A stretch of DNA of 64,000 bases from Mycobacterium scrofulaceum (GTDB lineage: Bacteria > Actinomycetota > Actinomycetes > Mycobacteriales > Mycobacteriaceae): positions 1 through 64,000 of the forward strand of contig NZ_MVIJ01000017.1 of assembly GCF_002086735.1 (NCBI RefSeq), written 5' to 3'. Under the pieces are notes generated by a model. That model was not told the DNA's origin. It saw only the letters and a program-made list of their open reading frames with translations, and did no database searches. Both the position numbers and the translations under genes were made by a program. This document shows positions 1-7,006 of this stretch, in pieces. The number at the start of each line of letters is the position of its first letter. Positions within the stretch are counted from its first letter, which is position 1.

Positions 1-26
1 GGAGCGGGCGGCCCCCCGCCCGCTCC
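1..26. terminator. Perfect hairpin at the window edge
   Basis: An 11-bp perfect inverted repeat (GGAGCGGGCGG at 1-11, CCGCCCGCTCC at 16-26) encloses a CCCC loop. The all-GC stem without a T-tract is typical of mycobacterial intrinsic terminators. The gene it serves probably lies left of the window, or is the small minus-strand reading frame at 89-226. Confidence 0.5.
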
Positions 27-88
27 GGTACCCCCACCTGGACAGTAGCCGGGGTGGGCCGAACGCCGCGCCGGGGCGGTCAAGTCAT

Positions 89-226
89 CTACGACGTTGT
101 CGCAGCGGCGGGATCGTTATTGGGGCGGTCGGAGAACGTCGGAAGTTGCACCGGCTCGCCATCGCCGCTGGCGGGTGAGGCGACCTCGGGCTCGTAGCGA
201 TGCGAGAACAGATCGGACGATGTCAT
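89..226 (-). CDS. Possible small protein, 45 aa
   Basis: An ATG-initiated frame of 45 codons begins MTSSDLFSHRYEPEV and ends DPAAATTS. A GAGGA element sits about 9 nt before the ATG, a plausible ribosome binding site. The product would be polar, rich in Ser, Pro, Asp and Glu, without a membrane segment or cysteines. Third-position GC is only moderate, so the case rests on the start context and on the perfect hairpin at 1-26 lying about 60 bp downstream. A small inverted repeat (CTGTGC 300-305, GCACAG 312-317) lies upstream in the possible promoter region. I do not recognise a family; it may be a chance frame. Confidence 0.3.
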   Translation of the reverse strand: MTSSDLFSHRYEPEVASPASGDGEPVQLPTFSDRPNNDPAAATTS

Positions 227-476
227 GGAACGGGGTCCTCAAGTTGGTTCGGCTTCAGCCCGATGCCGTCGGCTGGGGTGAAGGGCGATCGATTCGTAGC
301 TGTGCTCATCTGCACAGATATTTGGCTACGGGGCAGTGCTAACACGAACTGCTCTCACCAATCTACACGCCGGCGCTCTCCGGGACGTCTCGACGAGCGG
401 CCGGCGGCGTCCAGCAGCCGCTGAAACCGCGACCGTGCGCGCACCGGAGGAGAAGGCCGGACCCCTGAACGCGTAG
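227..476. other. Intergenic region, no supported gene
   Basis: No frame here shows convincing coding character. It holds the CTGTGC/GCACAG inverted repeat at 300-317 and otherwise looks like ordinary mycobacterial spacer between the small frame at 89-226 and the terminator of the cold-shock gene. Confidence 0.5.
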
Positions 477-505
477 TGGGCTGGTGGGATCCACCCACCA
501 GCCCA
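477..505 (-). terminator. Intrinsic terminator of the cold-shock gene
   Basis: A perfect 12-bp stem (TGGGCTGGTGGG at 477-488, CCCACCAGCCCA at 494-505) with a 5-nt loop lies 18 bp past the stop codon of the minus-strand cold-shock gene. No U-tract follows, as is usual in mycobacteria. The symmetry would also allow function for transcription from the left. Confidence 0.75.
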
Positions 506-523
506 CATGGAGTACAACTCGCG

Positions 524-727
524 CTAGACGGCCGTCACTCCGACCGCCTGCGGGCCCTTGGCGCCCTGCTCGACATTGAACTCGACTCGCTGGTTCTCCT
601 CGAGCGACCGGTAGCCGTTGCCCTGGATTTCCGAGTAGTGGACGAACACATCTGCTGCGCCGCCATCCGGAGCGATAAAACCGAAGCCTTTTTCGCTGTT
701 AAACCACTTCACAGTTCCCTGTGTCAT
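524..727 (-). CDS. cspA: Cold-shock domain protein (CspA family)
   Basis: A 67-residue single cold-shock domain beginning [13 protein letters not shown]1 (KGFGFI) and RNP2 (VFVHY) single-strand nucleic-acid binding motifs are intact, and the length is normal for bacterial Csp. Such proteins bind single-stranded RNA/DNA and act as RNA chaperones in the cytoplasm. The ATG at 727 was chosen over in-frame codons upstream because [10 protein letters not shown] is the family N-terminus and a purine-rich GAGAGAAG element lies about 10 nt upstream. It differs in several positions from the CspA I remember from M. tuberculosis, so the symbol marks the family rather than strict orthology. It ends just before the 477-505 hairpin and stands alone. 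Confidence 0.93.
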   Translation of the reverse strand: MTQGTVKWFNSEKGFGFIAPDGGAADVFVHYSEIQGNGYRSLEENQRVEFNVEQGAKGPQAVGVTAV

Positions 728-1069
728 ACCTTCAACTTCTCTCATTTTGAACGGATGCCGACGGGCATCCCCGCCAAAGCGTAGCACGTGCCACCCTATC
801 GGCCCGTAATAAACTGGGGCAGAACGGGTTCAGCGCCTTTTGCGAGGCTGCGATCAGGTGGTCGGTCGTGCGGTCTCCAAGGGCTTCGGGCGCCGCGCGC
901 CATCCGCTGCCAACGCGGCAGCCGGCGCAGGGTGGGACCCCGCGCCGAACCGCACGAACCGCAGCGCGGTCCCGGGAGCCCCCGACCGGATTCAGCCCGC
1001 TAACGCACGTCTCGTGGCCGGTACGGCCGGGGCTTGTGACATCGTCGGGACGGGCTCAAACTGGTTGAT
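728..1069. promoter_or_regulatory. Divergent intergenic region with cspA leader
   Basis: This 342-bp gap separates the divergent cold-shock and DUF732 genes. The cspA side holds a 7-bp hairpin (GGATGCC 753-759, GGCATCC 764-770) about 26 nt before the ATG, within the presumed 5' untranslated region; structured leaders are known from other cold-shock mRNAs, but a thermosensor role here is only a guess. An AT-richer patch near 806-812 (gtaataaac) may mark the promoter. No gene is supported in the rest. Confidence 0.4.
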
Positions 1070-1882
1070 ATGCGCGACCGCGAGACGATCGATGCCGAAT
1101 TGCGGCGCATCGCTCTTGGCCGCCGCTCGGTTCGCGACGGCGGTGGCCCTTCGTCCCGGGAGCTCGACGAACTGCTCGACGAGCTCCTGGCGCACACCAC
1201 AGGGTCGCCCCTGACGCATCCGAACGTCTGCGAACCCGAGGTCGGCACCGGCACCTTGCCGCGCCGCGCCAAAGCCGTCCGCAAACCTCGCCGTCGTCAC
1301 GGTGTACCGCGTCAGTTGGGCCTTCTCGCGGCGCTGCCGCTGTCTCTGGTCGCCGTCGCCGCCGCGGGGCTGGTGATGTTGGGGACGCCCAACCGGGATT
1401 CGTCGGCGCAGCCGGCGGAAACACCGCCCTCGGTTGCGCCGCCCAAACCGATTGCGCCGCCCAAACCGATTGCGCCGCCCAAACCGGTTGCGCCGCAGGC
1501 ACCCGCTTCGCGGATTGCGGTTGCCGACGCGGCGTTCATCGCCGCGCTGAAGCACGAGGGCGTGCCCCTTCCCAGCCAGGAATACGCGATGACCCAAGGC
1601 CACGCGGTCTGCGACTTCCTGGCGCAGCGGCCCAATTTCGCCGACGCGGTCGATTTCGTCCAGCGATCGTCGATCTGGGACGCCAATCAGAGTGCCCAAG
1701 TCACCGCGGGGTCGATCGTCGCGTACTGCCCCCAGTCGCAGCCCGCCACCTCGGACGCCATCGAGCCGGCGTATCAGAATGCTCTCTCCGATCTGCAGGC
1801 CATCGAGGGCCAGTTGCAAGGCATCCAGGGGGACCTGCAAAACATCCGCGGTGATCTGCAAGGCATTCCCGGCCAGCCCTGA
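1070..1882 (+). CDS. Membrane-anchored DUF732-type protein with Pro-rich and heptad repeats
   Basis: A 270-residue protein. Residues 1-80 are polar and charged (probably cytoplasmic), and a single hydrophobic segment lies near 83-105 (GLLAALPLSLVAVAAAGLVML). A Pro-rich linker follows with APPKPI repeated in tandem (about 122-140), then an extracytoplasmic domain at about 150-225 with two cysteines (VCDFL and YCPQS) resembling mycobacterial DUF732. The last 29 residues form four consecutive heptads of pattern LQxIxG(D/Q). Function is unknown; DUF732 proteins are small secreted or anchored envelope proteins. The start at 1070 is the first good codon, but no strong ribosome site is visible. Confidence 0.75.
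   Translation: MRDRETIDAELRRIALGRRSVRDGGGPSSRELDELLDELLAHTTGSPLTHPNVCEPEVGTGTLPRRAKAVRKPRRRHGVPRQLGLLAALPLSLVAVAAAGLVMLGTPNRDSSAQPAETPPSVAPPKPIAPPKPIAPPKPVAPQAPASRIAVADAAFIAALKHEGVPLPSQEYAMTQGHAVCDFLAQRPNFADAVDFVQRSSIWDANQSAQVTAGSIVAYCPQSQPATSDAIEPAYQNALSDLQAIEGQLQGIQGDLQNIRGDLQGIPGQP
1436..1489 (+). repeat. 18-bp tandem repeat, three copies
   Basis: Three consecutive copies of GCGCCGCCCAAACCGATT (1436-1453, 1454-1471; the third, 1472-1489, ends GGTT) encode the APPKPI linker repeats of the DUF732-type protein. The near-identical DNA, not just protein, suggests recent slippage and possible length variation between strains. Confidence 0.9.
1793..1876 (+). repeat. Four 21-bp heptad-coding units
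   Basis: Four consecutive 21-bp units encode LQAIEGQ, LQGIQGD, LQNIRGD and LQGIPGQ (residues 242-269 of the DUF732-type protein). The DNA has diverged more than the protein pattern, so the heptad is probably under selection. Confidence 0.85.
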
Positions 1883-1930
1883 CCCGCGATGGTGTCCTTC
1901 AGCGCGGCCGCACCGGGAACGTGCGGCGTT

Positions 1931-2791
1931 TCAGCGGCAACGGATCCAGACGACGACGCCGACGGCGGCCGCCAGGATGGTCAGGGCCACGGCCACCGCA
2001 GCGGGTGATGGCACCGCGGCTGCTGCCCGGGCCGCGAAGTGATTCCGGTGCGCCGAGCGCTCGACGCCCGGAGCCGAGGACGCGTTCGTACCCTGGCCGC
2101 CCGGCGGCTCGACAACAGCGCCAGGTGAGCGCCCGACGTCGACCGGCGGGCTTGCCTCTGCGGGCGCCCGCGAACGTGGCGACGGGGTGTGACCGGCTCC
2201 CGGCGCCGCCGGTGATGATCCTGGCAGCGTCGCCGGAGCGGGGATCGGGGGTCCGGCCCCGGGCTGAGGGGCCGCATCCGAGGGCTGCTGCTCATCGCGG
2301 TCGCGTCCCCGCCGCGGCACCCAGGCCTCGTCCCCCAACTCGTCGGGAATCAACCACATCAGGAGGGCGAAGTTGACCACTCCCAATAGACCGTGCAGCA
2401 CGATGCCGGCCGCGTGGAACCCGAAAAGCGTCGGGGTTGCGCGCGCCGTGGCAACGGCGCCGATAAACAACAACAGCGTGTAGGCCACCGCGCTGAGCGC
2501 GGTGACGGCCACCGCCGCATGGCGCTTGCCGACGGCCGCGATGGCGGCCACCCCGAATGCCAGCAGCATCGCGCTGTGCGGCGCGGTCGATGTCAGGCCG
2601 AGGATGGGAGCGCCGGTGGGTCCGGCGTTTGGATGCAGGGCGGCCGAAACCAGCCCGCCAATGCCGAAGGCGCTCACCAGCAGGCCCTCGGTCAACAGCA
2701 TCCACCGCCCGCTGCGGAAACGCCCCGGGTCCATCCGGACCCTGCGCAGATCCGACGTCACCCCGGGAACGGGCCCCGCCGTAACCGGCAT
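1931..2791 (-). CDS. DUF4383-like membrane protein with Pro-rich tail
   Basis: A 286-residue protein whose first ~155 residues hold four hydrophobic segments (about 32-52, 72-90, 94-113 and 122-147), with the spacing seen in actinobacterial DUF4383 membrane proteins. A long low-complexity Pro/Ala/Ser region (about 160-240) follows, and a last hydrophobic segment near 258-282 ends in IRCR. Function unknown. A good GGGAGG element 7 nt before the ATG at 2791 supports the start. It faces the DUF732-type gene tail to tail with a 48-bp gap. Assignment to DUF4383 is by overall character only. Confidence 0.7.
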   Translation of the reverse strand: MPVTAGPVPGVTSDLRRVRMDPGRFRSGRWMLLTEGLLVSAFGIGGLVSAALHPNAGPTGAPILGLTSTAPHSAMLLAFGVAAIAAVGKRHAAVAVTALSAVAYTLLLFIGAVATARATPTLFGFHAAGIVLHGLLGVVNFALLMWLIPDELGDEAWVPRRGRDRDEQQPSDAAPQPGAGPPIPAPATLPGSSPAAPGAGHTPSPRSRAPAEASPPVDVGRSPGAVVEPPGGQGTNASSAPGVERSAHRNHFAARAAAAVPSPAAVAVALTILAAAVGVVVWIRCR

Positions 2792-2960
2792 CGCGCGACC
2801 TCCCGAACAACAAGACTTCTCTTATAGGGCTACCCAGTGCGGGCCGCGCTATTCCCGGTCGCGCCGGACTTCGGTCAGCGGGTAGAACGCTCGGTTGCAC
2901 CGGGGGTGGTCGCGCGCGGGAGGGGCGGCGCCTCCGGGAGCGGCTGCGCGACAGGACGAG

Positions 2961-3035
2961 TGGAGCCCCCTGTCAGGATTGAACTGACGACCGCTCGCTT
3001 ACAAGGCGAGTGCTCTACCACTGAGCTAAGGAGGC
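2961..3035 (-). tRNA. tRNA-Thr, anticodon TGT
   Basis: The minus strand reads GCCTCCT at the 5' end (3035) pairing with AGGGGGC at the 3' end, including one U-G wobble. The D-loop sequence is TTAGCTCAGTGGTAGAGC, the anticodon stem-loop has TGT at 3001-3003, and the T-arm has GTTCAATCC. A U discriminator and an encoded CCA (2961-2963) complete the 75-nt gene. It stands alone between a membrane protein gene and the decapeptide-repeat gene. Confidence 0.95.
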
Positions 3036-3063
3036 GGGGTCGAACCGGGTCAAGCCTAAACGG

Positions 3064-3780
3064 TCATTCGCCGCTGTCGATCACGCGCGTTGAGCGCACC
3101 GCACGCGACGCGGGACGCCGCCGGCCCGGCAGCGGGATGCGGTCGGCGATGTTGCTCAGCGGGTTGACCACCATGGTCAGCGCGACCACGGCGTCCTGCA
3201 GCGTGGCGATCGCGGGCTCCAGCGCTTCCATCCCGGGCGTCAGCCGCGCCAGGGTGTCCGCGACGTCGGCGAGCTGGTCCAGCGGTCCGTTCTTCGCCGT
3301 CAGCTTGTCGACCAGGCCGCCGTCGCTGAGCAGCCGATCGGCCAGCCCGTCCTCGGCCAGCAGCCGCTCGATCAATCCGTCTTCCGCGACCAGCTGATCG
3401 GCCAGGCCGCCGGGCTGCAGGGTGCGATGCAGGCCGCCGCCCTCCGCGGTGAGCCGATCCAGCAGGCCGCCGTCCGACGTCAGCATGTCGACTACCCCGC
3501 CCGGACGCAGCAACCGGTCGATCGGCCCGTCCGGCGCGACCGCCCGCCCCAGTGGTGCGTCGTCGTCCAGCAGCCGGGCGAGCCGGTTGGCGCGCACGAT
3601 CGCGTCGTCGATGCCGAGCATGGACGTCATGGCGGTGGTTCCGGCCGCTCCGCCGTCGCCCAGCGCTCGCTTCGCGATGCCGACCGCCGCGCTCGCCACG
3701 GTCAGGCTTGCGTCGGCGGCGGCCAGCCCGGCGCGTGCGGGAGCGGTTGCCGCTGAAACCATCCGCATCGCGAAGTTCAT
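3064..3780 (-). CDS. Decapeptide-repeat protein (Rv0756c homologue)
   Basis: A 238-residue protein at the position of M. tuberculosis Rv0756c (about the same length), divergent from phoP. The N-terminal ~60 residues are Ala-rich and weakly hydrophobic. Residues 85-174 are nine consecutive 10-residue units of pattern G-L-x-D-x-L-x-x-(D/P)-(G/D), for example GLADRLLSDG, with a degenerate unit before them. A mildly hydrophobic region (about 180-210) and a basic tail (RRRPASRAVRS) follow. Function is unknown. The regular amphipathic period suggests a solenoid or membrane-surface helix rather than an enzyme. The ATG at 3780 has no strong ribosome site. Confidence 0.8.
   Translation of the reverse strand: MNFAMRMVSAATAPARAGLAAADASLTVASAAVGIAKRALGDGGAAGTTAMTSMLGIDDAIVRANRLARLLDDDAPLGRAVAPDGPIDRLLRPGGVVDMLTSDGGLLDRLTAEGGGLHRTLQPGGLADQLVAEDGLIERLLAEDGLADRLLSDGGLVDKLTAKNGPLDQLADVADTLARLTPGMEALEPAIATLQDAVVALTMVVNPLSNIADRIPLPGRRRPASRAVRSTRVIDSGE
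3259..3528 (-). repeat. Nine 30-bp (10-residue) protein repeats
   Basis: These units encode GPIDRLLRPG, GVVDMLTSDG, GLLDRLTAEG, GGLHRTLQPG, GLADQLVAED, GLIERLLAED, GLADRLLSDG, GLVDKLTAKN and GPLDQLADVA without any gap. The period is exactly 30 bp over 270 bp, with the Gly, the hydrophobic residue, the acidic residue and the Leu conserved. Confidence 0.9.
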
Positions 3781-3849
3781 TCTTCGAGTCTATTCGCGAC
3801 GCGCGAATGTCGAAGTGCGCAGGTCCCGGGCGGATGGGGTAGTTCCTGG

Positions 3850-3866
3850 CAGACTACTATCAGACT
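3850..3866 (+). promoter_or_regulatory. Candidate PhoP autoregulatory direct repeat
   Basis: Two CAGACT hexamers begin at 3850 and 3861, exactly 11 bp (one helical turn) apart, about 75 bp before the phoP ATG. PhoP of M. tuberculosis is known to bind direct repeats with one-turn spacing in its own promoter. An AT-rich stretch (about 3895-3907, aataattaaatag) downstream could hold the -10 element. The match to the PhoP box is by eye and approximate. Confidence 0.4.
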
Positions 3867-3937
3867 GTTGGCACCAGGCTTTCAGGAACCACACAATAAT
3901 TAAATAGGTAACGTACAAGAAGGACAGAAGCAAACCC

Positions 3938-4657
3938 ATGACAGCGGCAACCCCAAACGAAACAAAACCGGAGGCTCGCGTCCTCGTAGTCGATGACGAG
4001 GCGAACATCGTCGAGCTGCTCTCGGTGAGCCTCAAGTTCCAGGGGTTCGAGGTCTACACCGCCACCAACGGCGCCCAGGCCCTCGACCGGGCCCGCGAAG
4101 CGCGCCCCGACGCGGTGATCCTCGACGTGATGATGCCCGGCATGGACGGGTTCGGGGTGCTGCGGCGCCTGCGGGCCGACGGCATCGACGCTCCGGCGTT
4201 GTTCCTGACGGCCCGCGACTCGCTGCAGGACAAGATCGCGGGCCTCACCCTGGGCGGCGACGACTACGTGACGAAGCCGTTCAGCCTCGAAGAGGTGGTC
4301 GCCCGGCTGCGCGTCATCCTCCGGCGCGCCGGCAAGGGCGGGGCGGAACCCCGCAGCGCCCGCCTGACCTTCGCCGACATCGAACTCGACGAGGAGACCC
4401 ACGAGGTGTGGAAGGCCGGCCAACCGGTGTCCCTGTCGCCAACCGAGTTCACGCTGCTGCGTTACTTTGTGATCAACGCGGGCACGGTCTTGAGCAAGCC
4501 CAAGATCCTCGACCACGTGTGGCGCTATGACTTCGGAGGTGACGTCAATGTCGTCGAGTCCTACGTGTCCTACCTGCGGCGCAAGATCGACACCGGAGAA
4601 AAGCGCCTGCTGCATACCTTGCGCGGAGTGGGCTACGTCCTGCGGGAACCGCGCTGA
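3938..4657 (+). CDS. phoP: Two-component response regulator PhoP
   Basis: A 239-residue OmpR/PhoB-family regulator. The receiver domain (about 13-125) has acidic residues D19 and D20, the phosphoacceptor D63 (ILDVMMPG), T91 and K113 (TKPFS). After a linker, the winged-helix DNA-binding domain (about 140-239) ends in LRGVGYVLREPR. It is nearly identical to M. tuberculosis PhoP in the regions I remember. In M. tuberculosis it controls complex-lipid synthesis, ESX-1 secretion and acid response. An AAGAAGGA element lies about 13 nt before the ATG. The sensor kinase gene phoR follows after 41 bp in the same operon. Confidence 0.98.
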   Translation: MTAATPNETKPEARVLVVDDEANIVELLSVSLKFQGFEVYTATNGAQALDRAREARPDAVILDVMMPGMDGFGVLRRLRADGIDAPALFLTARDSLQDKIAGLTLGGDDYVTKPFSLEEVVARLRVILRRAGKGGAEPRSARLTFADIELDEETHEVWKAGQPVSLSPTEFTLLRYFVINAGTVLSKPKILDHVWRYDFGGDVNVVESYVSYLRRKIDTGEKRLLHTLRGVGYVLREPR

Positions 4658-4698
4658 GCGCGCGACCGGTCACCAGCGCTAGCGAAGAAGCCCGCCCC

Positions 4699-6141
4699 AT
4701 GGCCAAACAGCATCGACGTGGATTGCCGCTCCGGGTGGGCCTGGTCGCCGCCACCCTGGTGCTCGTGGCGTGCGGCCTGGCGGTCTCGGGCATCGCGGTC
4801 ACGTCGATCCTGCGGCACAGCCTGGTCAGCCGGATCGACCAGACGCTGCTCGACGCGTCGCGTGGCTGGGCGCAGAACCCGCGCCGGCAGTCCGCGCCGC
4901 CCTACGAGGGGCCCGACCCGGGCCGGCCGCCGTCGAAGTTCTACGTGCGCGGCGTCGGCACCGACGGCACCCCGTTCACGGCCATCAACGACCGTAACTC
5001 CGAGCCGGCGTTGCCGCCCAACAACGATGTGGGCCCCAATCCGACGACACTGCCGTCGGTCAACGGGTCCGACATCCAGTGGCGCGCGGTGTCGGTGCGC
5101 GGCCCGCACGGCCTGACGACGGTCGCCATCGACCTGTCCGACGTCCAACACACGGTCAGCGCTCTGGTCTGGTTGCAGATCGGCATCGGGGTGGCGGTGC
5201 TGGTCGTGGTCGGCATCGCCGGCTTCGCCGTGGTGCAGCGCAGCCTGCGGCCGCTGTCCGAGGTCGAACAGACCGCGGCGGCGATCGCCTCCGGCCAGCT
5301 GGATCGCCGTGTCCCGGAACGGGATCCGCGCACCGAGGTGGGCCGGCTGTCGCTCGCCCTGAACGGAATGCTTGCGCAGATCCAGGAGGCGCTCGCGTCC
5401 TCGGAGTCGTCCGCGGAGAAGGCGCGCGGGTCCGAGGAACGGATGCGCCGGTTCATCACCGACGCCAGTCACGAGCTGCGCACCCCGCTGACCACGATCC
5501 GGGGCTTCGCGGAGTTGTACCGGCAGGGCGCGGCGCGCGACGTCGCCATGCTGTTGTCGCGGATCGAAAGCGAGGCCAGCCGGATGGGACTGCTGGTGGA
5601 CGACCTGTTGCTGTTGGCCCGCCTGGACGTGCAGCGACCGCTCGAGCACAACCGGGTCGACTTGCTGGCGCTGGCCAGCGACGCCGTGCACGACGCGCAG
5701 GCGATGGATCCGGGACGCACGATCACGCTGGAAGTGGTCGACGGCCCGGGCATCCCGGAGGTGCTCGGCGACGAACCGCGGATCCGGCAGGTGCTGAGCA
5801 ACCTGGTCGCCAACGCCTTGCAGCACACTCCGGAGGCCGCCGACGTCACGGTTCGCGTCGGCACCGAGGGCGACGACGCGGTGCTCGAGGTGGCCGACAA
5901 GGGACCCGGCATGACGGAGCAGGACGCGTCGCGGGTGTTCGAACGGTTCTATCGCACCGACTCGTCGCGGGCGCGCGCGAGCGGCGGGACGGGGTTGGGA
6001 CTATCGATCGTCGACTCGCTGGTGCGCGCGCACGGCGGCGCCGTCACGGTGACGACCGCGCCGGGGGAGGGCTGCCGTTTCCGCGTCACGCTGCCGCGCG
6101 TCAGCGAAGTGCCGGCGCAGGAACCGGCTCACGCCAATTGA
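4699..6141 (+). CDS. phoR: Two-component sensor histidine kinase PhoR
   Basis: A 480-residue membrane kinase, the partner of PhoP. Transmembrane segments lie near 13-36 and 158-180 and flank a ~120-residue extracytoplasmic sensor loop. HAMP (about 180-235), the dimerisation/phosphoacceptor motif [11 protein letters not shown] with H258, and a HATPase domain with N-box ([12 protein letters not shown]), DKGPGM and GTGLGLSIV follow. The length matches the M. tuberculosis protein (485). Its 3' end overlaps the opposite HIT gene by 13 bp, so the two mRNAs are antisense at their ends. Confidence 0.97.
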   Translation: MAKQHRRGLPLRVGLVAATLVLVACGLAVSGIAVTSILRHSLVSRIDQTLLDASRGWAQNPRRQSAPPYEGPDPGRPPSKFYVRGVGTDGTPFTAINDRNSEPALPPNNDVGPNPTTLPSVNGSDIQWRAVSVRGPHGLTTVAIDLSDVQHTVSALVWLQIGIGVAVLVVVGIAGFAVVQRSLRPLSEVEQTAAAIASGQLDRRVPERDPRTEVGRLSLALNGMLAQIQEALASSESSAEKARGSEERMRRFITDASHELRTPLTTIRGFAELYRQGAARDVAMLLSRIESEASRMGLLVDDLLLLARLDVQRPLEHNRVDLLALASDAVHDAQAMDPGRTITLEVVDGPGIPEVLGDEPRIRQVLSNLVANALQHTPEAADVTVRVGTEGDDAVLEVADKGPGMTEQDASRVFERFYRTDSSRARASGGTGLGLSIVDSLVRAHGGAVTVTTAPGEGCRFRVTLPRVSEVPAQEPAHAN

Positions 6142-6533
6142 GCAAGCGCCGCCTTGATCTTGGCCTGCGCCTCGTCCAGCGATTCCGGTGACGGGTTGCG
6201 GTCGACGTTGGCGAAGCCGAAGTCACTCAATCGGCGGGTGGGGAACACGTGCACATGCAGGTGGGGCACCTCCAGCCCGGCGATGATCACCCCAGCCCGC
6301 TCGGTTTTGAAGGCCTTGCACACCGCCTTGCCGATCAACTGACTCACACCCATGATCCGCGCGAACGCAGCGGCGTCGACGTCCTGCCACTGATCGATCT
6401 CGGCCCGCGGCACGACCAGCGTGTGCCCCTGAGTCATGGGCTCGATCGTCAAGAACGCGACGACGTCGTCGTCCTCGTAGACGAAGCGGCCGGGAAGTTC
6501 ACGGTTGATGATCTTGGTGAAGATCGACGCCAT
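6129..6533 (-). CDS. HIT-family hydrolase (Rv0759c homologue)
   Basis: A 134-residue histidine-triad protein. The active-site motif HLHVHVF gives H91, H93 and H95, with the middle region [10 protein letters not shown] and N-terminal [15 protein letters not shown] typical of HIT nucleoside-phosphoramidase/dinucleotide hydrolases. The physiological substrate is unknown, probably a purine nucleotide conjugate. It is convergent with phoR and shares 13 bp with it. It lies 37 bp downstream of the ketosteroid-isomerase-like gene, so it could be the last gene of that minus-strand operon. Confidence 0.92.
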   Translation of the reverse strand: MASIFTKIINRELPGRFVYEDDDVVAFLTIEPMTQGHTLVVPRAEIDQWQDVDAAAFARIMGVSQLIGKAVCKAFKTERAGVIIAGLEVPHLHVHVFPTRRLSDFGFANVDRNPSPESLDEAQAKIKAALAQLA

Positions 6534-6570
6534 GGCCCCAGCATAGGGGCGGGGGCGGGGAGGGCCCGCG

Positions 6571-6990
6571 TCAGTCCTCCTGCCCGAACTCCATGACGTC
6601 GAGGTTCCAGTACCCGCGCATGTTGGTGATCAGCCCCGCTTCGTTGACCTTGTAGGTGAACACCCCGCGCACCTTGCTGGTCACGCCGCCCTCAAACTTG
6701 CTCTGCAGCACCAGAATATGAGCGATCTCGTCGGGTGAGCTCGACGGGAAAGTCTCTTCGCACGTGATGGTCAGCTGGTTCTTGGCGATGTTGTTGTCAA
6801 AGAACTCGCCGACGGCCGCCCTGCCGCGCACGCCGGTGCCGTCGGGGTTGGTGACCGACTTGCCGATGGGGTCTTCGATGACGACATCATCCGTCATCAG
6901 CGCCAGCCAGCCGTCCCGGTCTTTGCCTTGCGCGCAGCGCCATGACGACTGCGACGCGGTCAGTGCCGGGGATGGAGCGGTTTGGGTCAT
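6571..6990 (-). CDS. Ketosteroid-isomerase-like NTF2-fold protein (Rv0760c homologue)
   Basis: A 139-residue SnoaL/NTF2-fold protein. Recognisable features are the N-terminal helix with [16 protein letters not shown], the [14 protein letters not shown] segment and the C-terminal strand [14 protein letters not shown]. The M. tuberculosis homologue has a delta-5-3-ketosteroid-isomerase-like fold by crystal structure and binds steroid ligands, but a physiological reaction is not settled. It sits 16 bp downstream of the flavin reductase gene in a minus-strand block with cyp51, which fits a lipid or steroid substrate. Confidence 0.88.
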   Translation of the reverse strand: MTQTAPSPALTASQSSWRCAQGKDRDGWLALMTDDVVIEDPIGKSVTNPDGTGVRGRAAVGEFFDNNIAKNQLTITCEETFPSSSPDEIAHILVLQSKFEGGVTSKVRGVFTYKVNEAGLITNMRGYWNLDVMEFGQED

Positions 6991-7006
6991 GATTTCTCTC
7001 CTGTCA

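Noticed and set aside
840-1214. Overlapping plus-strand frames before the DUF732-type gene
   Set aside because: Arg/Ala/Pro-rich, no start context, and they overlap the better supported gene at 1070.
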